The notes beneath the pieces are model-generated. The model worked only from the letters and a program-made list of their open reading frames with translations, did no database searches and was not told the DNA's origin. From Linyphia triangularis (Eukaryota; Arthropoda; Arachnida; Araneae; Linyphiidae), in contig OZ021727.1 of assembly GCA_963978545.1 (NCBI GenBank), forward strand, positions 56,866,487 through 56,930,486: 64,000 bases of DNA. The letters are read 5' to 3'. How positions within the stretch are numbered: the stretch's first letter is position 1; each line of letters opens with the position of its first letter. Of this stretch, positions 11,801-24,300 are shown piece after piece. The position numbers and the translations under genes were made by a program.

Positions 11801-14800
11801 TCTGTGTCGGAGCGGGATCTATGGGAAAGAACCAGTTCCTTTTTTCTCGAATATACTGTTGCTTTCAAATGAAAGTGGAAGCTATCGTAAGTAATTTAGG
11901 ACAATGTTCGTGCCGGGGGGGGGGGGGGATCTTTTAAATTAATTTCAGCAGATATAATGCTTATATGTTTTTGTTTGTTTTTTATTTTATTTTGAGTATA
12001 AATAATAATAATAAGGAAATTATTTGATTTCTCGTTCTATATTCAAACTTTCAATGCATTGGAATGAAACCGAGTTTTTCTTATATTATGATGTGTTTGT
12101 TACAAGTGTGTTTTTAAATTAGGCTAACTTAATTTTTGGTAAATTTGGAAAAAGGAAACATAATTTATGATAACACAACGTTGTGGAATTTTTATTTTCC
12201 AAAAATATATATATATTTTTTTTTAATTTATTAGGTCAATGTTTCATTGGTCCGGTAAATCCCATCCGCTAAATAAAAAGTTCGAGCTGTTCTGTATTTA
12301 CTCATATGTATATATACATAGGGTAATGAAAGTATATAGCATTCGGTCAAAAAAAACACCTATTTTTTTTTGCATTTCTCCACGTTTTGAAACATCCTGA
12401 TTTCAAAAAAGTTATCTAGAAAAAATGTCTCTCTGTGTGTGTATGTGTGTGTGCTTGCGTGTCTGTGGTCAGCATAACTCCCGAACAAATTGACCTATGT
12501 TCAAATTTGGTATGCGAGTTGCTGGTGGCCATGGGACCTACCATTAAGGTTCTCGTCAAAATCGCGTATGCTCATAAGGTAGCTGCCATTAAAAAAATCA
12601 TGTTTTTCAATGATTGCTAAAAAACGGCTCCAACGATTTTGATCAAAATCGCTGTGGTAATGCCTAGTAAGGAAAGATGTACTAAACATCCCCACCTCCG
12701 AAATTCCAATAAAAGTGCTTTAATTGCGTAAAAAGTTGAAAAAAGAATGCCTTCAACACAGAGTTTTCTTTCCTTGATCATACCTCATCAACGATCGTTT
12801 TTTCTTTCCCCTCAGTTTCGCTTATAATAAAGGATAATATAAGGATTATCGGAAAGTATATCGCCAAAATCACCATTTTGGCGAAGGTTTTTTTTTCTTT
12901 TTCTTCTTCTTTCCCCGCAGTTTCGCTTATAATAAAGGATAATATAAGGATTATCGTAAAGTATATCGCCAAAATCACCATTTTGGCGAAGGTTTTTTTT
13001 TCTTTTTCTTCTTCTTTCCCCTCAGTTTCGCTTATAATAAAGGATAATATAAGGATTATCGGAAAGTATATCGCCAAAATCCCCATTTTGGTGAAGTTTT
13101 TTTCTTTCTTTTTAGACCCACACAAGAAGTATCGCCAAACTGGCCATTTATTCTAAATGAAGGATATAAACGGTAAATGGCACAAATCCACGACAGTATT
13201 ATAGTGTAATTGAAAGTTGTGTGATGTTTCACATCCCTAGTTTTAATTTTACCTCGATTTAAATTGAAATTGTGAGATTTTTTTAATTACATGTGTATGT
13301 AACAAATAAAAGTTCATTTTGAAACAATTGCAAAAATAAATTTGCGGAGTGCGGTTCACTAAGTGCGGTTCCACAAAATGACCGCTTAGCGAATTCTTCT
13401 CGTATCGAACCAAACGACTATCTCAAACAAAAAACATCATAAATCTACATATTGCACATGAACACAAGATATTTCATCATCTCTTTTCCAATTATAAAAA
13501 AGGGGATAATCCCTTTTTGAAAAGACCTTGGAGGAATTATGGAACAGGGCCCCCACATTGGCGAGATATAGCGCAAGCTGCGGAATTTAGAATAAATCGA
13601 AACGGCGACAACAATAGGAATACATAATTGAAAATGCCGAATTCTGCAAATTCAGTACTTTCTGTTATGAATTCTGCATATTCGGTTTTGCAATTGTGTA
13701 TTTAACAAATTCATTATTTTATTTTTGTCTAAACCAACCCTGCTGGATCATAAGCCTCTTGTTGTGCTTCAAATTAGTATTAATATAGGTAAGAAAGGAA
13801 GTGTAGTATTTTGTTTAAGGCAATTCCAAAGGTTGCTTATCATATTCTAAAGGTGCTAGGTTCGAATCCTTGACAGGCTGAGTCGTTCGTTGTGTTTCGA
13901 AATCCACTGTAATGAAGGTTGTATTTTTTTATACAGTGTGCAATAAAACTAGTGAGTCCAATAATTGCGTCTATTGTGAAATATTATTTTGGTAAAAGGA
14001 ACTCGGCTGTCTCTTAACATTTTTGTTTCAAGTTAATCTTTTCTACACTACATTATCACCGTGAGAATCTTTCACAAATTACTCATCCTCTATCGCCCCA
14101 TCGGGCCAATGTAATTTCTACAATCCAGAAACGAATAGACACGACAGTGATTGTAACAAATTATCTCTCACTAATTGTGAAGTTTTTTTTTTCTCTCCAG
14201 TATAATAAGTGTTCTATAGAGAGAGATAGTTATAATACTATAAGAATTTTGTCTTCAGAAACGAGTATGCTCAAAAATAATTTAAATTTTTGAGTTACTT
14301 GATAACTTACTTTTACTTTTGAGTTACTATATAAAGTTATAACTTTCTAGAAATTAAAAAAGAAAAACTAAAACGTTGTTCAAATGGCGCCGATTAAATA
14401 CTTGTTTTTAGCATAGTTTACCATTGAAATGAAAACTAGGGGTGTGGAACATCGCACAACTTTCAATTACATACTGACGTGGATTTGTGTCATTTACCGT
14501 TTTTATATATTATCCTTTATTATAAGTAAAACAGAAGGGAGAAGAAAAAACGATCGTTGATGAGGTATACTCAAGGAAAGAGAACTTTTGTTGAAGGCAT
14601 TCGTTTTTCAACTTTTTACGCCATTAAAGTATTTTTATGGGAATTTCGGAGGTGGGTATATCTAGAAAACCTTAAAAGGCATTTCCACAGTGATTTTGAT
14701 GAGAATCATTACAGACGGTTTTTTAGCAATAATTGAAAAATATGATTTTTTCAATGGCAGTTACCTTGTGCGCATGCGCGATTTTGACGAAAACCTAAAT

Positions 14801-17800
14801 GGCACCCATGGTCACCACATACCCACATACTAAATTTGAACATCGTTGGTCAACTTTTTTGGGAGTTATGCTGACCACAGACAGATATTTTTTCTAGATA
14901 ACTTTTTTGAAAGCCAGATGTTTCAAAACGTGGAGAAGTTTTAAAACAAAATCAATTTTTAATGACCGAATGCTAAACTTTCATTATCCTATGTATACAT
15001 ATGGGTAATTCAAGCGTTTATCCAGAAAGGATACGGGGATATATCCCTTCCCGAAATTTTTAGGTTTGCCGTTAAAACACAAAAATCAATTAATATTTTG
15101 TTTAAAATATTAAATTTATTTAAAACTAGCTGAATACCCATGCTTCGCTACAAAATTTTCACATGTGCAATATTTCAGCTAGCTGTGAGGCCTTGCGTTG
15201 CGGAAATCTGTCATTCGTGTATAGGACACAGTTTTTGGCGCTTCGCTCGTAGGAAGGTTCATCGCTACGCAAAATTGAGCTCGCTTCACAAGGTTCATCG
15301 CTACGCAAAATGGAGCTCGCTTCGTAAGGTTCATCGCTAACCAAAATCAAGCTCGCTTCGTTCGCTTAAAAGTTCATTGACGTATAAACACAGGTTTACT
15401 TCACCCGTTGAAAGGTTCATAGCAATGCAAGCATAGGCTCGTTTCGCTGGCTGAAAGGTTCATTGCTGAGTAAGCATAAGCTCACTTCACTCACTAAAAT
15501 CTAATTGCTACGTAAAGCCTTAATATTGGAAGCCTCTCCTTTGTCGGAAAAAAAAAATGTCCCTTTAATAAAATAATACAACACCCCTTTAAGATTATTT
15601 TAACTTGTGTTTGTGGAAAGCAGAATTAGAGGCCAAAACTACTTATATTGAAACTTTCAGAGCTCTATGCCTATTCGAAGTCGCTTTTTGTGAAAAAATT
15701 AATTAAAAAACAAATTAAAATTTTAACATTCTTTTTGTCAGTCCAATTGGAAAGCCGAAACTACTTGTGTTGAAAATTTCAGAAATGTAGCCCTGTTTGA
15801 AAATGTTTTGTAAAATAAATATTAATTATTCAAAAAATTAATTAAAAAGAAACTGAAAAAAAATTTAAAATTCTGTTTTTCAAAAATCCAATAGAAGGCC
15901 ACAACTATATTTATGTTGAAAATTTGAAAGCTGTAGTCCTATTTGAAATAATTAATTAATAACGAACTAAACAAAAATTTAAAATTCTGTTTTTCTAAAA
16001 TCCAATTAGAAGGTCAAAACTACTTACGTTGAAAATTTTAGAGCTGTAGCCCTATTAGAAATCGTTTTGTAAAATATTAATTAATTAATTAAAAAAATTA
16101 ATTAAAAAGAAACTAAATAAAAATTTAAAACTCTTTTTTCAAAAGTCCAATTAGAATGCCAAAACTGCTTATGTTGAAAATTTCAGAGCTAAAGCCGCAT
16201 TAGTAATCGTTTTGTAAAATGTTTATTAATTAATTAAAAAAATTAATTAAAAAAGAACAAAATAAAAATTTAAAATTCTGTTTTTTAAAAGTCTAATTAA
16301 AAGGCCAAAACTACTTATGTTGAAAATATTAGAGCTGTATCTCTATTTGAAATCACTTTGTAAAAAAAAAAATTAATTAAAAAAGAACTAATTAAAATGT
16401 TAACATTCTCTTTGACATATATGTACAATTAGAAGGCCAAAACTTTTTATGCTGAAAATTTCAGAGCTATATTCCTATTTTAAGTAGGTTTCTGTAGATC
16501 CACCGACAGACAGACAAGACAGACACACAGCTTATTTTATTATTATAGATGTTTTTGAATGTCTAAGGATACAAGAAAAAAAAGAAAAAAAAAACTATTA
16601 TCTTGATTACTTAATACATGCGGCATTGATAAAGAGGATTGTATGATTTATTGACATGATTTCATATCCCTTCCAGAATTTTTTTTTGCTGGCTACGTCC
16701 TTGGGGTAAATGAAAGTAAAAATAATAATAATTTCTTGTTTGTCGGAAAAAAATTATACAAAATTCAATATCGTTTGTGATTTTGTATACCTCCATTAAT
16801 TTCTAATTTAGAGTTCTAATTCATTTATTCATCTCTTTTAATAAATTATATACTAAAATGCAATAATATTTATTTGTATTTGTCCATTGAGGTTTTGAAC
16901 ATTCTTTGAGTCCCATTGTTTTGGAAACTTTAGATATTAAAAACTCCATTCATTTAAAATTCCTACCTTATAAATGCTAATATTCAGCCTAAAATTATAT
17001 GTAGAGCTTAAAATTTAAGGAGTGTGACTGTCACAATCATATTTTCGAAAATATAAAAAAGTCTCTTTTAATTTGTATTTGTTATTCTGACGCACACAAA
17101 AACTTAGTAATTTTCCTCTCATTCTCTAAAACGCCACGTCATCAGAGCAGAGCAGTGTGGAGAAAGATTCGTCCTTGACCATAGTGACCTACCCCAGAGA
17201 CCGACCGAAGATGCACTCAAGGGCTATGATTTCGGCAATTGAAAAAATAAAGAACTAGTCCTCCAAAAGAACGGGTTATTGAGTAGTTCATTTTAAAAGA
17301 ACGGGAGCAGAGAACACCTGTTCAGTAAAAAGAACGTAAATATCACATCTCTAATAATTAACATTGATACAGAGTCGTTAAACTATAAAATGTTCCTGGT
17401 GATCCTCCAGCAGTCCAAAATAATAATATAAACATGCTATTCTTCCTTGATATACATCAAATTGTGGAAGGTACAATCTGGTGGCAAACCATACCCTCCT
17501 TTTACCCCACTACATAAAAAAAATCATAAAAAATACAAATTATAAATTTAGTTTCAACTTTTTTATATAGTTCACTTCAGCTGGAGATTTTCTGCAAATC
17601 TTCTACAAAATATAAGGATTTGGTCTATTTATAAAGGAAGATATAAGAATGTTTATCAATAACACATGTTAATAGCAACCATGCAGTGAACATAAACAAG
17701 TAAGTTTGAGCACATTATAAAATTTTTAGATTAGAAAACCTAATTAGGAATGACTTAAAGTATATTTATTAGAAAAAATCCAAACAATAACTAAATTTAT

Positions 17801-20800
17801 GGTGAAAAAGTTTTATTTTTATTTTACCCCAGTTAAAGTTTCCTCCAATTTCCCCCATCTGACCGTATAGTTTAAATCATCAAAGGAATTTTCATTTAAA
17901 AATAAAATATTTGGATTCACGCATACTCTTAAAAAGTAGTAATAAAATTAAATAGTGTGATTACTATACCATGTGTTCAGTACCTCAACTCTTAACATAT
18001 AAGTAAATGTATAATTTCCACAAAAAAAAAAAAAAAAAATCATAAGTGTCGGTTTTTAATAAATTAAAAGAAAATTAACATTTATATGGTATTAATTTTC
18101 CATTAAAATGCCAAAAATTAAAATTTATCTATTTTAATACCAAAAATTAGGTTTTTGGGTATTTAAACACCATCTATCTTTGCACAAATAGTATCAAATC
18201 GTTGTGGACCTTTGATGTGTGAATAATAAAACGAAGGTAAATCGTCAGTGTTCTCTAAATATTACAGTATTAAATTCTCGCAGCTCCAACGCAAAACCAG
18301 TTTTATATCACTCAAGAACCGAACGTTCCAATGTATTAGTCTCACTACCAGCCAGAGCTATCCCTCTAGAGCAAGTGCTCAGCGAGGGTGGAGCACTTTT
18401 GGAGGTTCATCAGCGAATAATGATTTTCAGTCTTTTGTGCTGCCCGTTTGAGGGGTCTTGGCAAGTGGTTATTTCCTTCCCTTTCAGCGATCACCCCCCC
18501 CCCCCCCATCAAAAATAAAGCAATACCAAAAAAAGAAAGAAGAAACGTTGATGATTGCTCACCCCGGGAGGTGATGTGGTTTCCAGGGGCAGCCACTGAA
18601 CACACCCCGTCCCCTAATTATAGAGCTTTGGCTGCCTTTGGTTTGGTCATGGGGTTAATGTTTGGTGCCTGTTGTGATTTTTTTTTTTTTTTTTTTTTTT
18701 TATACCTTAAATCCGAACTCAGCTTGTTTTGTTGTTATTCGTCCGTTTATGGAGCGTTCATCGAGTCGGGTGGCGTAATGATTATTGGATTTCGCACTGT
18801 AAGATTTTATCTTTATTATCTGTTATTCTTTGGGTTTCGTCTGGGAAAAAAGCTTGGGTACTCTTTATTCTGAATCCATTTGTATTTTTCTTGGTGGTGC
18901 TCAAAAGCGTTTTCGGGTTTTGGTTTTATCCAAACTTGTTTCTAGATTTTGCCAATTTCCAGCATTGGACTCTGGTCTGTGTGCGGTGCAGCTTCTAAGA
19001 AGTTTCTCAAATCAGCTTTTTTTTTTATTTATTTTTATCAAGCACTTTCCTTGTACTTAACTGTTGCGAGTTTTTGATGACTTCTATCTTCTGTGGAAGT
19101 GCGTTAAGTAAATTGAAAGACTACCTCTAAGTGATTTGGCTAAAAATGCGTGTTATTGTTGAAATATACTTTATCTAATACCGGGCCACGTTTTCCAATT
19201 TATTGAGTCACTGACTATGTAGTTTTTCTTACGATTCATATGTCTCATACGAATAGAGGTAAAACTGCCCATTCCATTGGTAATCCCGTGGGCTCGTTCA
19301 CTTTCTCTAAGCTGATCTGACTTCATGTGCAGCTGAATTGCAAAATAGGACAATTTGAAAAGTGTCATATTTCCTTAAAAAGGTTCATTATTTTTCCTGG
19401 CAGTTTCTAAAATGATGATTTAAAAAGGCATTTGGGAAATGATTTTCTGCAATTTTCGTTTTTAAAGTACAGTCAAGGAATCTAGAATTTAATGTACGTA
19501 TCTGGCATTATATGACATTTATAATTTAGCTGGTGATGGACAAGTTTAAGTAAAAATATCATTTGTAAAATCTTATTTGTTTGTTAAGAAGAACGTCGTT
19601 TTAATGAAAAATAGGAATTGATTAAAATGTACATTTTAATGCACAAAAATGCTAACATATTCGTATGATTCTCATGAAAACAGCACTACTATCCCCTTTG
19701 ATATCTCTTTTTTGAATGTTGCATTAGTTAAATCTAAACTTGCCCGTTTAGGTTTGGTTTGATGAATTCCGAATTTAGATTAGCTTCGTTAGTACTTATT
19801 GAGAAACTTCATGATAATAATTTGATTAATTTTGTGGTATAATCGTATTCTTTAAGAATGCTTATGAGTACAGAGGGGCCAAAGAACCTGGAAATTGGGG
19901 AGTCTTCAAATTCTGGAAAAAATCAGGGAAATCTCGGGGAATTTTTTAAAATTCCACGAAAATCTGTGAAATTTTTTATTGTTTTGAAGGTAAGTTTCCC
20001 TTTTCATCCGTATTTCGGTACCATATACCCGAAGAATTGTGGTGGTAATCATTAGAAGTTTAATGTTACGGAATAATTTAAACTTTTAATTACCGCCGAA
20101 ACTGTTTTAAAAAAATTGGCATATTATCTCTTTTAGCATACATATATTAAATTTGATCAGGGCGCATACACATCTAAAAAAGTTGGGAGACATTTGAAAA
20201 AAAAGTGTGTCGTAAAATCAGTGATTCTTTAAAAAATCTATCAGGGAATTGTCTGGGAACTTTTTCCCCTGAATTTTGTGGCCACCCTGTAGTAAATCGT
20301 AGAGGTATTTTGTTGTAACAGGCAAAAGAAAATTACCAAATATTTTTTAGGTTACTTTTGGTATGTTTGCTATCTAATAGTGCGGTATATTTTAAAGGCG
20401 TTTATTGATAAATGGCATATAAATAAAAACTGTGGATTCACTTTTCGGTGGGTGTGCTTTTTATAGCAACTGAAAATGTCTCATACGTTTGTGTATCTCC
20501 CACGTATGCGCGCCTGTTGGAAAGTTAATACAGAAAAGTTCTTTGGTATACCTCAAATATCACACATCTTTCGAGAGCAACTTCAATAGTAACAGAAAAC
20601 ACATTTCCGTTCTAAAATCGTAATACTATCCATTTAGGCAGTTCTTTATTTTGGACTGAAGAAAAATTGCTTCGCAAGACAAAGTTCAGTGCCTACAATT
20701 ACTGGTGGATCTCGCCCAATGAAAGTATTTGCATGAATCTCCATTCGTGCTGTTCCAAACACTATCCATACATCTTTATAGGTCTTTAGATTAACAGGAC

Positions 20801-21311
20801 ACCTTCGGCGCTTGAAAGACATTCTCTGTCGGCCATCAGAGGTACTATCTCATGCATGCAATTCGCAGACCAAGAGTCCTAAAAATAAAAAAGTAAACAG
20901 TTTTGTGTAGTAAGTTTTCAGTCGTGAGTGTAGTGCTTCCACGCCGTGCCACTTTCCCATAACCTTCCTAAATCGTCCCTTGGTGGAGGGGGCGATCGTG
21001 ATCCATTGGCATCCGGGATCCCGGACTGTCCGAGCGCGATAAAGAGGGGATCCTCTGCATATTGCGTTGGGAACAGTTAACAAAAATAATGATCGCCATC
21101 ATTCATTTCCTATGCTGCTTGTGTTATTTTTTTTAGGAATTATGTATCGAGGTTTTTTTTTTTTTTTTTTTTTTTTTTTGTATTAGTTGAAGGCTTGTTG
21201 TAGAACAATCAGAAATAGTATGATAGTATTGATTGGGTGATAAAATGCACGTCCGTAAAAATGTTAGGTAATATTGCCATTTTTTCAGTGGAGAAAAAAG
21301 TAGGAATGCTC

Positions 21312-21352
<41 letters not shown>

Positions 21353-24300
21353 ATTATACATTCTTCCTTGTAGATAAACATGTCAAACTCAGCACAAAAC
21401 AAAACAGCCATATGAATATGTATGAACAACAGCTTTCTGGCATTTTTCATTCAAGGTGAAACTTAATAGTGTTACTCTTCTCGCTATGCTATTTTCTCAC
21501 CGCATTTAATAAAATAATTTATTTCTAGGTATAAACTAGTTATGAATTGAATAAGGTTGGTTATATTTAATCAGAACGACTGCACAACCTCCGCGCCGTA
21601 TTCTTCACACTGTAAACGTTATTGTCACTATCAGGGGCGTAGCCCGCAATTTATTTTGGGAAGAGATATGAAATCAAATTTCGTGGTAATATAAAATTTA
21701 ATTTTATAATTCATTCTCGCACATGTATTTAACTACGGAAATGAATTATAATCATACTTGGAAATTTTTCTTAAATTCCTTTAAAACAAGAAAAATATTA
21801 TCTGTATATAAAGCATTTTTTACGTACACCTATTAACTACGTAATGCTTTAATACTATTTCAATTAAAAAGAATTGAGAGTTTTTCTACGATTTGCCTGA
21901 CGGTCGTTTCAAATCTAAGTCGCTTAGGATTGTATTAGAAATCAATAGAGAGCACTTTTAGAGACAATAAGGATTCTACCTTTGAATAAGTGAAATCCTT
22001 TTCCCCTAGTCCTAGAGAGATTGGCAATCGAGACTAGAACATCTGTTATAATCACTGTCATGTCTGATTATTTTCATAAATAAGGGAAGGGCTTCTGCGC
22101 CTTGAGATCAAATTGAACGCAAAACGTAGATCAGAACGTTGTTGTTTATTTGGTGGCATTAACGAATGATCGTAAGTTTGCCATTGGCTTAATGATCTAG
22201 TATTTCAGTGAGAGCATAACAAAAGGACGCCTTAGAATGGAATATGTTAATTGAATTAATCGAAAACTGTGTTTTTCCATTAAAACGTAGCCCAAAACTG
22301 AATACCATTTTCTTTGTAAGATGTTTTTTTTCTCGTTCAGTTTCTTTTTCCAAGCGGTCACGGATATTTGAAAAGAACATCATAGTTGTGTATTTATGAT
22401 TCACTCCTTCAGCAAATTGTTATCGCACCACTTATAGCATCAAACTCAACGAACCTAGTAATATATTACAAAAATCGTTTTTTAAATTTCATATTGAGTC
22501 TATGTTCTAATGAGATCAACTTATAATTTCGAGAGGGGATATATCCCCTTATCCCACCCATATTAAAGATACGTTTCCTCTTTCATCCGTATTTTGGAGC
22601 CGTTTACCGGAGAATTAAGGTGAGTAATCATTAAAAGTTTAATATTACGGAATAATTTAAACTTTTCATTACCGCCAAAACTATTTAAAAAAAATTTGGC
22701 ATATTATCTCTTTAGCATTCATGTTTCATTTGATGAAGTTTTCAACACAACTGGAAAACCTGGCAAAGTTGGAATATTTTCAAAAAAGTTTGCCGTAAAA
22801 TCAGGGAGTTTTTCAGAAATTTATCAGGGAACATTTTTTCCTGAATTTTGTGGCCACCCTGCTGTTTCAAAACAAGTAATTTTCAATACGAGAAAAAGAA
22901 CTTTTTTTATCCTCTCAGGCTTGTAGTACTGACTAATTCGAAAGTCACTGTGTCACACTTATTTAAGTCGCCTCTGTGCTTGCTTAAATTTTTGCAAGAA
23001 CCCTACAAATGAGCCTGATCACTACGGAGAGGTTGGCTAGAGCACGATTTTGCAGGATGGAACTGATAGAGTACATCATGCTCGAAAAAAAGATTCTCAA
23101 TCCTCCTTGGAACGAATGAACGTTAAATCACTTCTCTGGAACCAATTGCCCGGCGGTTACTTATACATAAATGCTAGGGGGTGGTGGACAGATTAGCTGG
23201 CCCCCTCCACTAATCGGAGGTCTAGATAACAAAAAGTTACGCATAGGCACGAAGTCTCTCTCACTCTCTCTCTCCCTCCCTCCCTCCCCCCCTTCCCCAA
23301 ATGTATCGTTCTTGTTGCTTTTGTTGCAAGTCCATTGGGTACTTTGTAGTCACGTTTAATAAGCAATCTTAAGATATTAATATAGTTCTAGGGAATGATA
23401 TCATGTGTTTTTTTCTGAGAGGGGAGGGGAGTCATTCTACGTTTGTTTTGATGCGATAAAAGGTGGGTTGGGTTCTGGTTGCAATTTCATAATTAAGAAC
23501 GTGTTATCTTGTGTGTAAGCAGGGAATATTTGTTGTGTTCGTTAACTTCGGCTGTGTGGAATTGAGCAGGTAACTTTTGCTAATTAATTATTCGTTAGAG
23601 AGTTCTTTTGAAGCCATTAGTTGTTCATTAAAGTGGATTAGAGTTGTTTAAGTGTTTTGCTATAAAAAAAAGTGTTGGAAGTTGCCAGACTCTTTAGCCT
23701 GTTTTTAAACCCATTACCTCTATTCAGAATAGTACTCATTGCTGAGTGATTGGATGTCTAGCATTCATGATAAGTTTACGCGTTCTCATCCAACTTTAGT
23801 TGGCTTTGATATGTGTAACTATCGTGATCCATTAAAGACTGCAAGTCTGGCCGTTACCCATTGATTTACATGTTTATCTTATGAAACTAATCTTTTTAAA
23901 GAATTGAATTGCTTTTTTATTAGCATAAAATGACATTTAACCACCACTTACTTTGCAAGAAGTGATAGCGCTGAAATAAATTGCGTGAAAGTATAAAACT
24001 GGTTACCACTTGCGAAACATTTACTGACGCAAAGAAACCCAGGCATGTTTTCTAAAATAGGTTTCAGTTCTGGCTTCACATGCCCAAGGTGCCGGGTTCT
24101 CATCCTGGATTAGGTATAGATAGATGTTCGTTGTGATTCTATCCACGTTAAGCTCTCTCGCCGTGACTTCAGATAGCTATTGACTTGCAACGTCACATGC
24201 ATAATCCTTATTTATTATAAAATTTGTTTTATCAGATAGTAGTAAAAGGTACTATGACTGAAAGTCCTGACAACTTTGGTTTTGAGAGTTGAGTTAGATT

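Larger units (their letters stand above)
12297..15009. mobile_element. Foldback element, 2.7 kb, nested in the hAT-like element
   Basis: The left arm 12297-13245 and right arm 14428-15009 are inverted copies with roughly 80-85% identity by eye. Tips read TTACTCATATGTATATA and, inverted, TTACCCATATGTATACA. Shared landmarks include GCATTCGGTCA, AACGTGGAGAA, GGTCAGCATAACTCC, CCTCATCAACGATCGTTTTT and the inner ATCCCTAGTTTT. The left arm is longer because of a tandem expansion at 12813-13115. The 1.2-kb loop has no recognised coding sequence. Confidence 0.8.
15122..16550. mobile_element. Tandem-repeat-bearing element starting CTAGCTGAATACCCATGC
   Basis: It begins with CTAGCTGAATACCCATGCTT, a motif I recall as recurrent in invertebrate genomes. 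It contains a CGCTTCG-rich minisatellite (15250-15490) and then a 110-147-bp tandem array. It ends with a GACAGACAGACA-type tract and TTATTATTATAGAT. Ends without inverted repeats and with internal tandem arrays are compatible with Helentron-type non-autonomous elements, but that is only a guess. Confidence 0.5.
11302..17353. mobile_element. hAT-like element, 6.05 kb with nested insertions, TSD ATAATTAA
   Basis: The left terminus TAGGGATGGGAAA and the right terminus (reverse strand TAGAGATGTGATA) are flanked by identical 8-bp ATAATTAA at 11294-11301 and 17354-17361. This fits the hAT consensus nTnnnnAn. Subterminal regions on both sides are rich in GTTCTTT/AAAGAAC and in a CTCTGCTCCCGTTCT motif (11799 and, inverted, 17308). 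The interior carries the foldback 12297-15009 and the tandem-repeat element 15122-16550. With those removed, about 1.9 kb remains, too little for an intact transposase. Confidence 0.85.

Noticed and set aside
12778..13125. 115-codon minus frame with repeated hydrophobic segments
   Set aside because: Fully explained by the 105-bp tandem repeat, whose period is a multiple of three.
13859..13869. tRNA gene (B box present)
   Set aside because: No A box, acceptor stem or anticodon arm could be placed; better explained as a SINE fragment.
15140..15340. 66-codon frame with RKVHRYAK repeats
   Set aside because: Derived from the minisatellite at 15250-15490.
15610..16480. CRISPR-like array
   Set aside because: Units are 110-147 bp, degenerate throughout and without short conserved repeats separated by unique spacers; the host is eukaryotic.
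18448..18873. 141-codon + frame
   Set aside because: It runs through a C run and a 24-T run (poly-Phe) with no domain-like pattern; the length is due to homopolymers.
20850..21083. 77-codon minus frame in a less AT-rich patch ([20 protein letters not shown])
   Set aside because: No recognisable family, splice context or repeat relation; too little to support a gene.
21632..21650. Complete hAT MITE starting CAGGGGCGTAGCCCG
   Set aside because: No inverted partner end was found within several kb; left as an isolated end.
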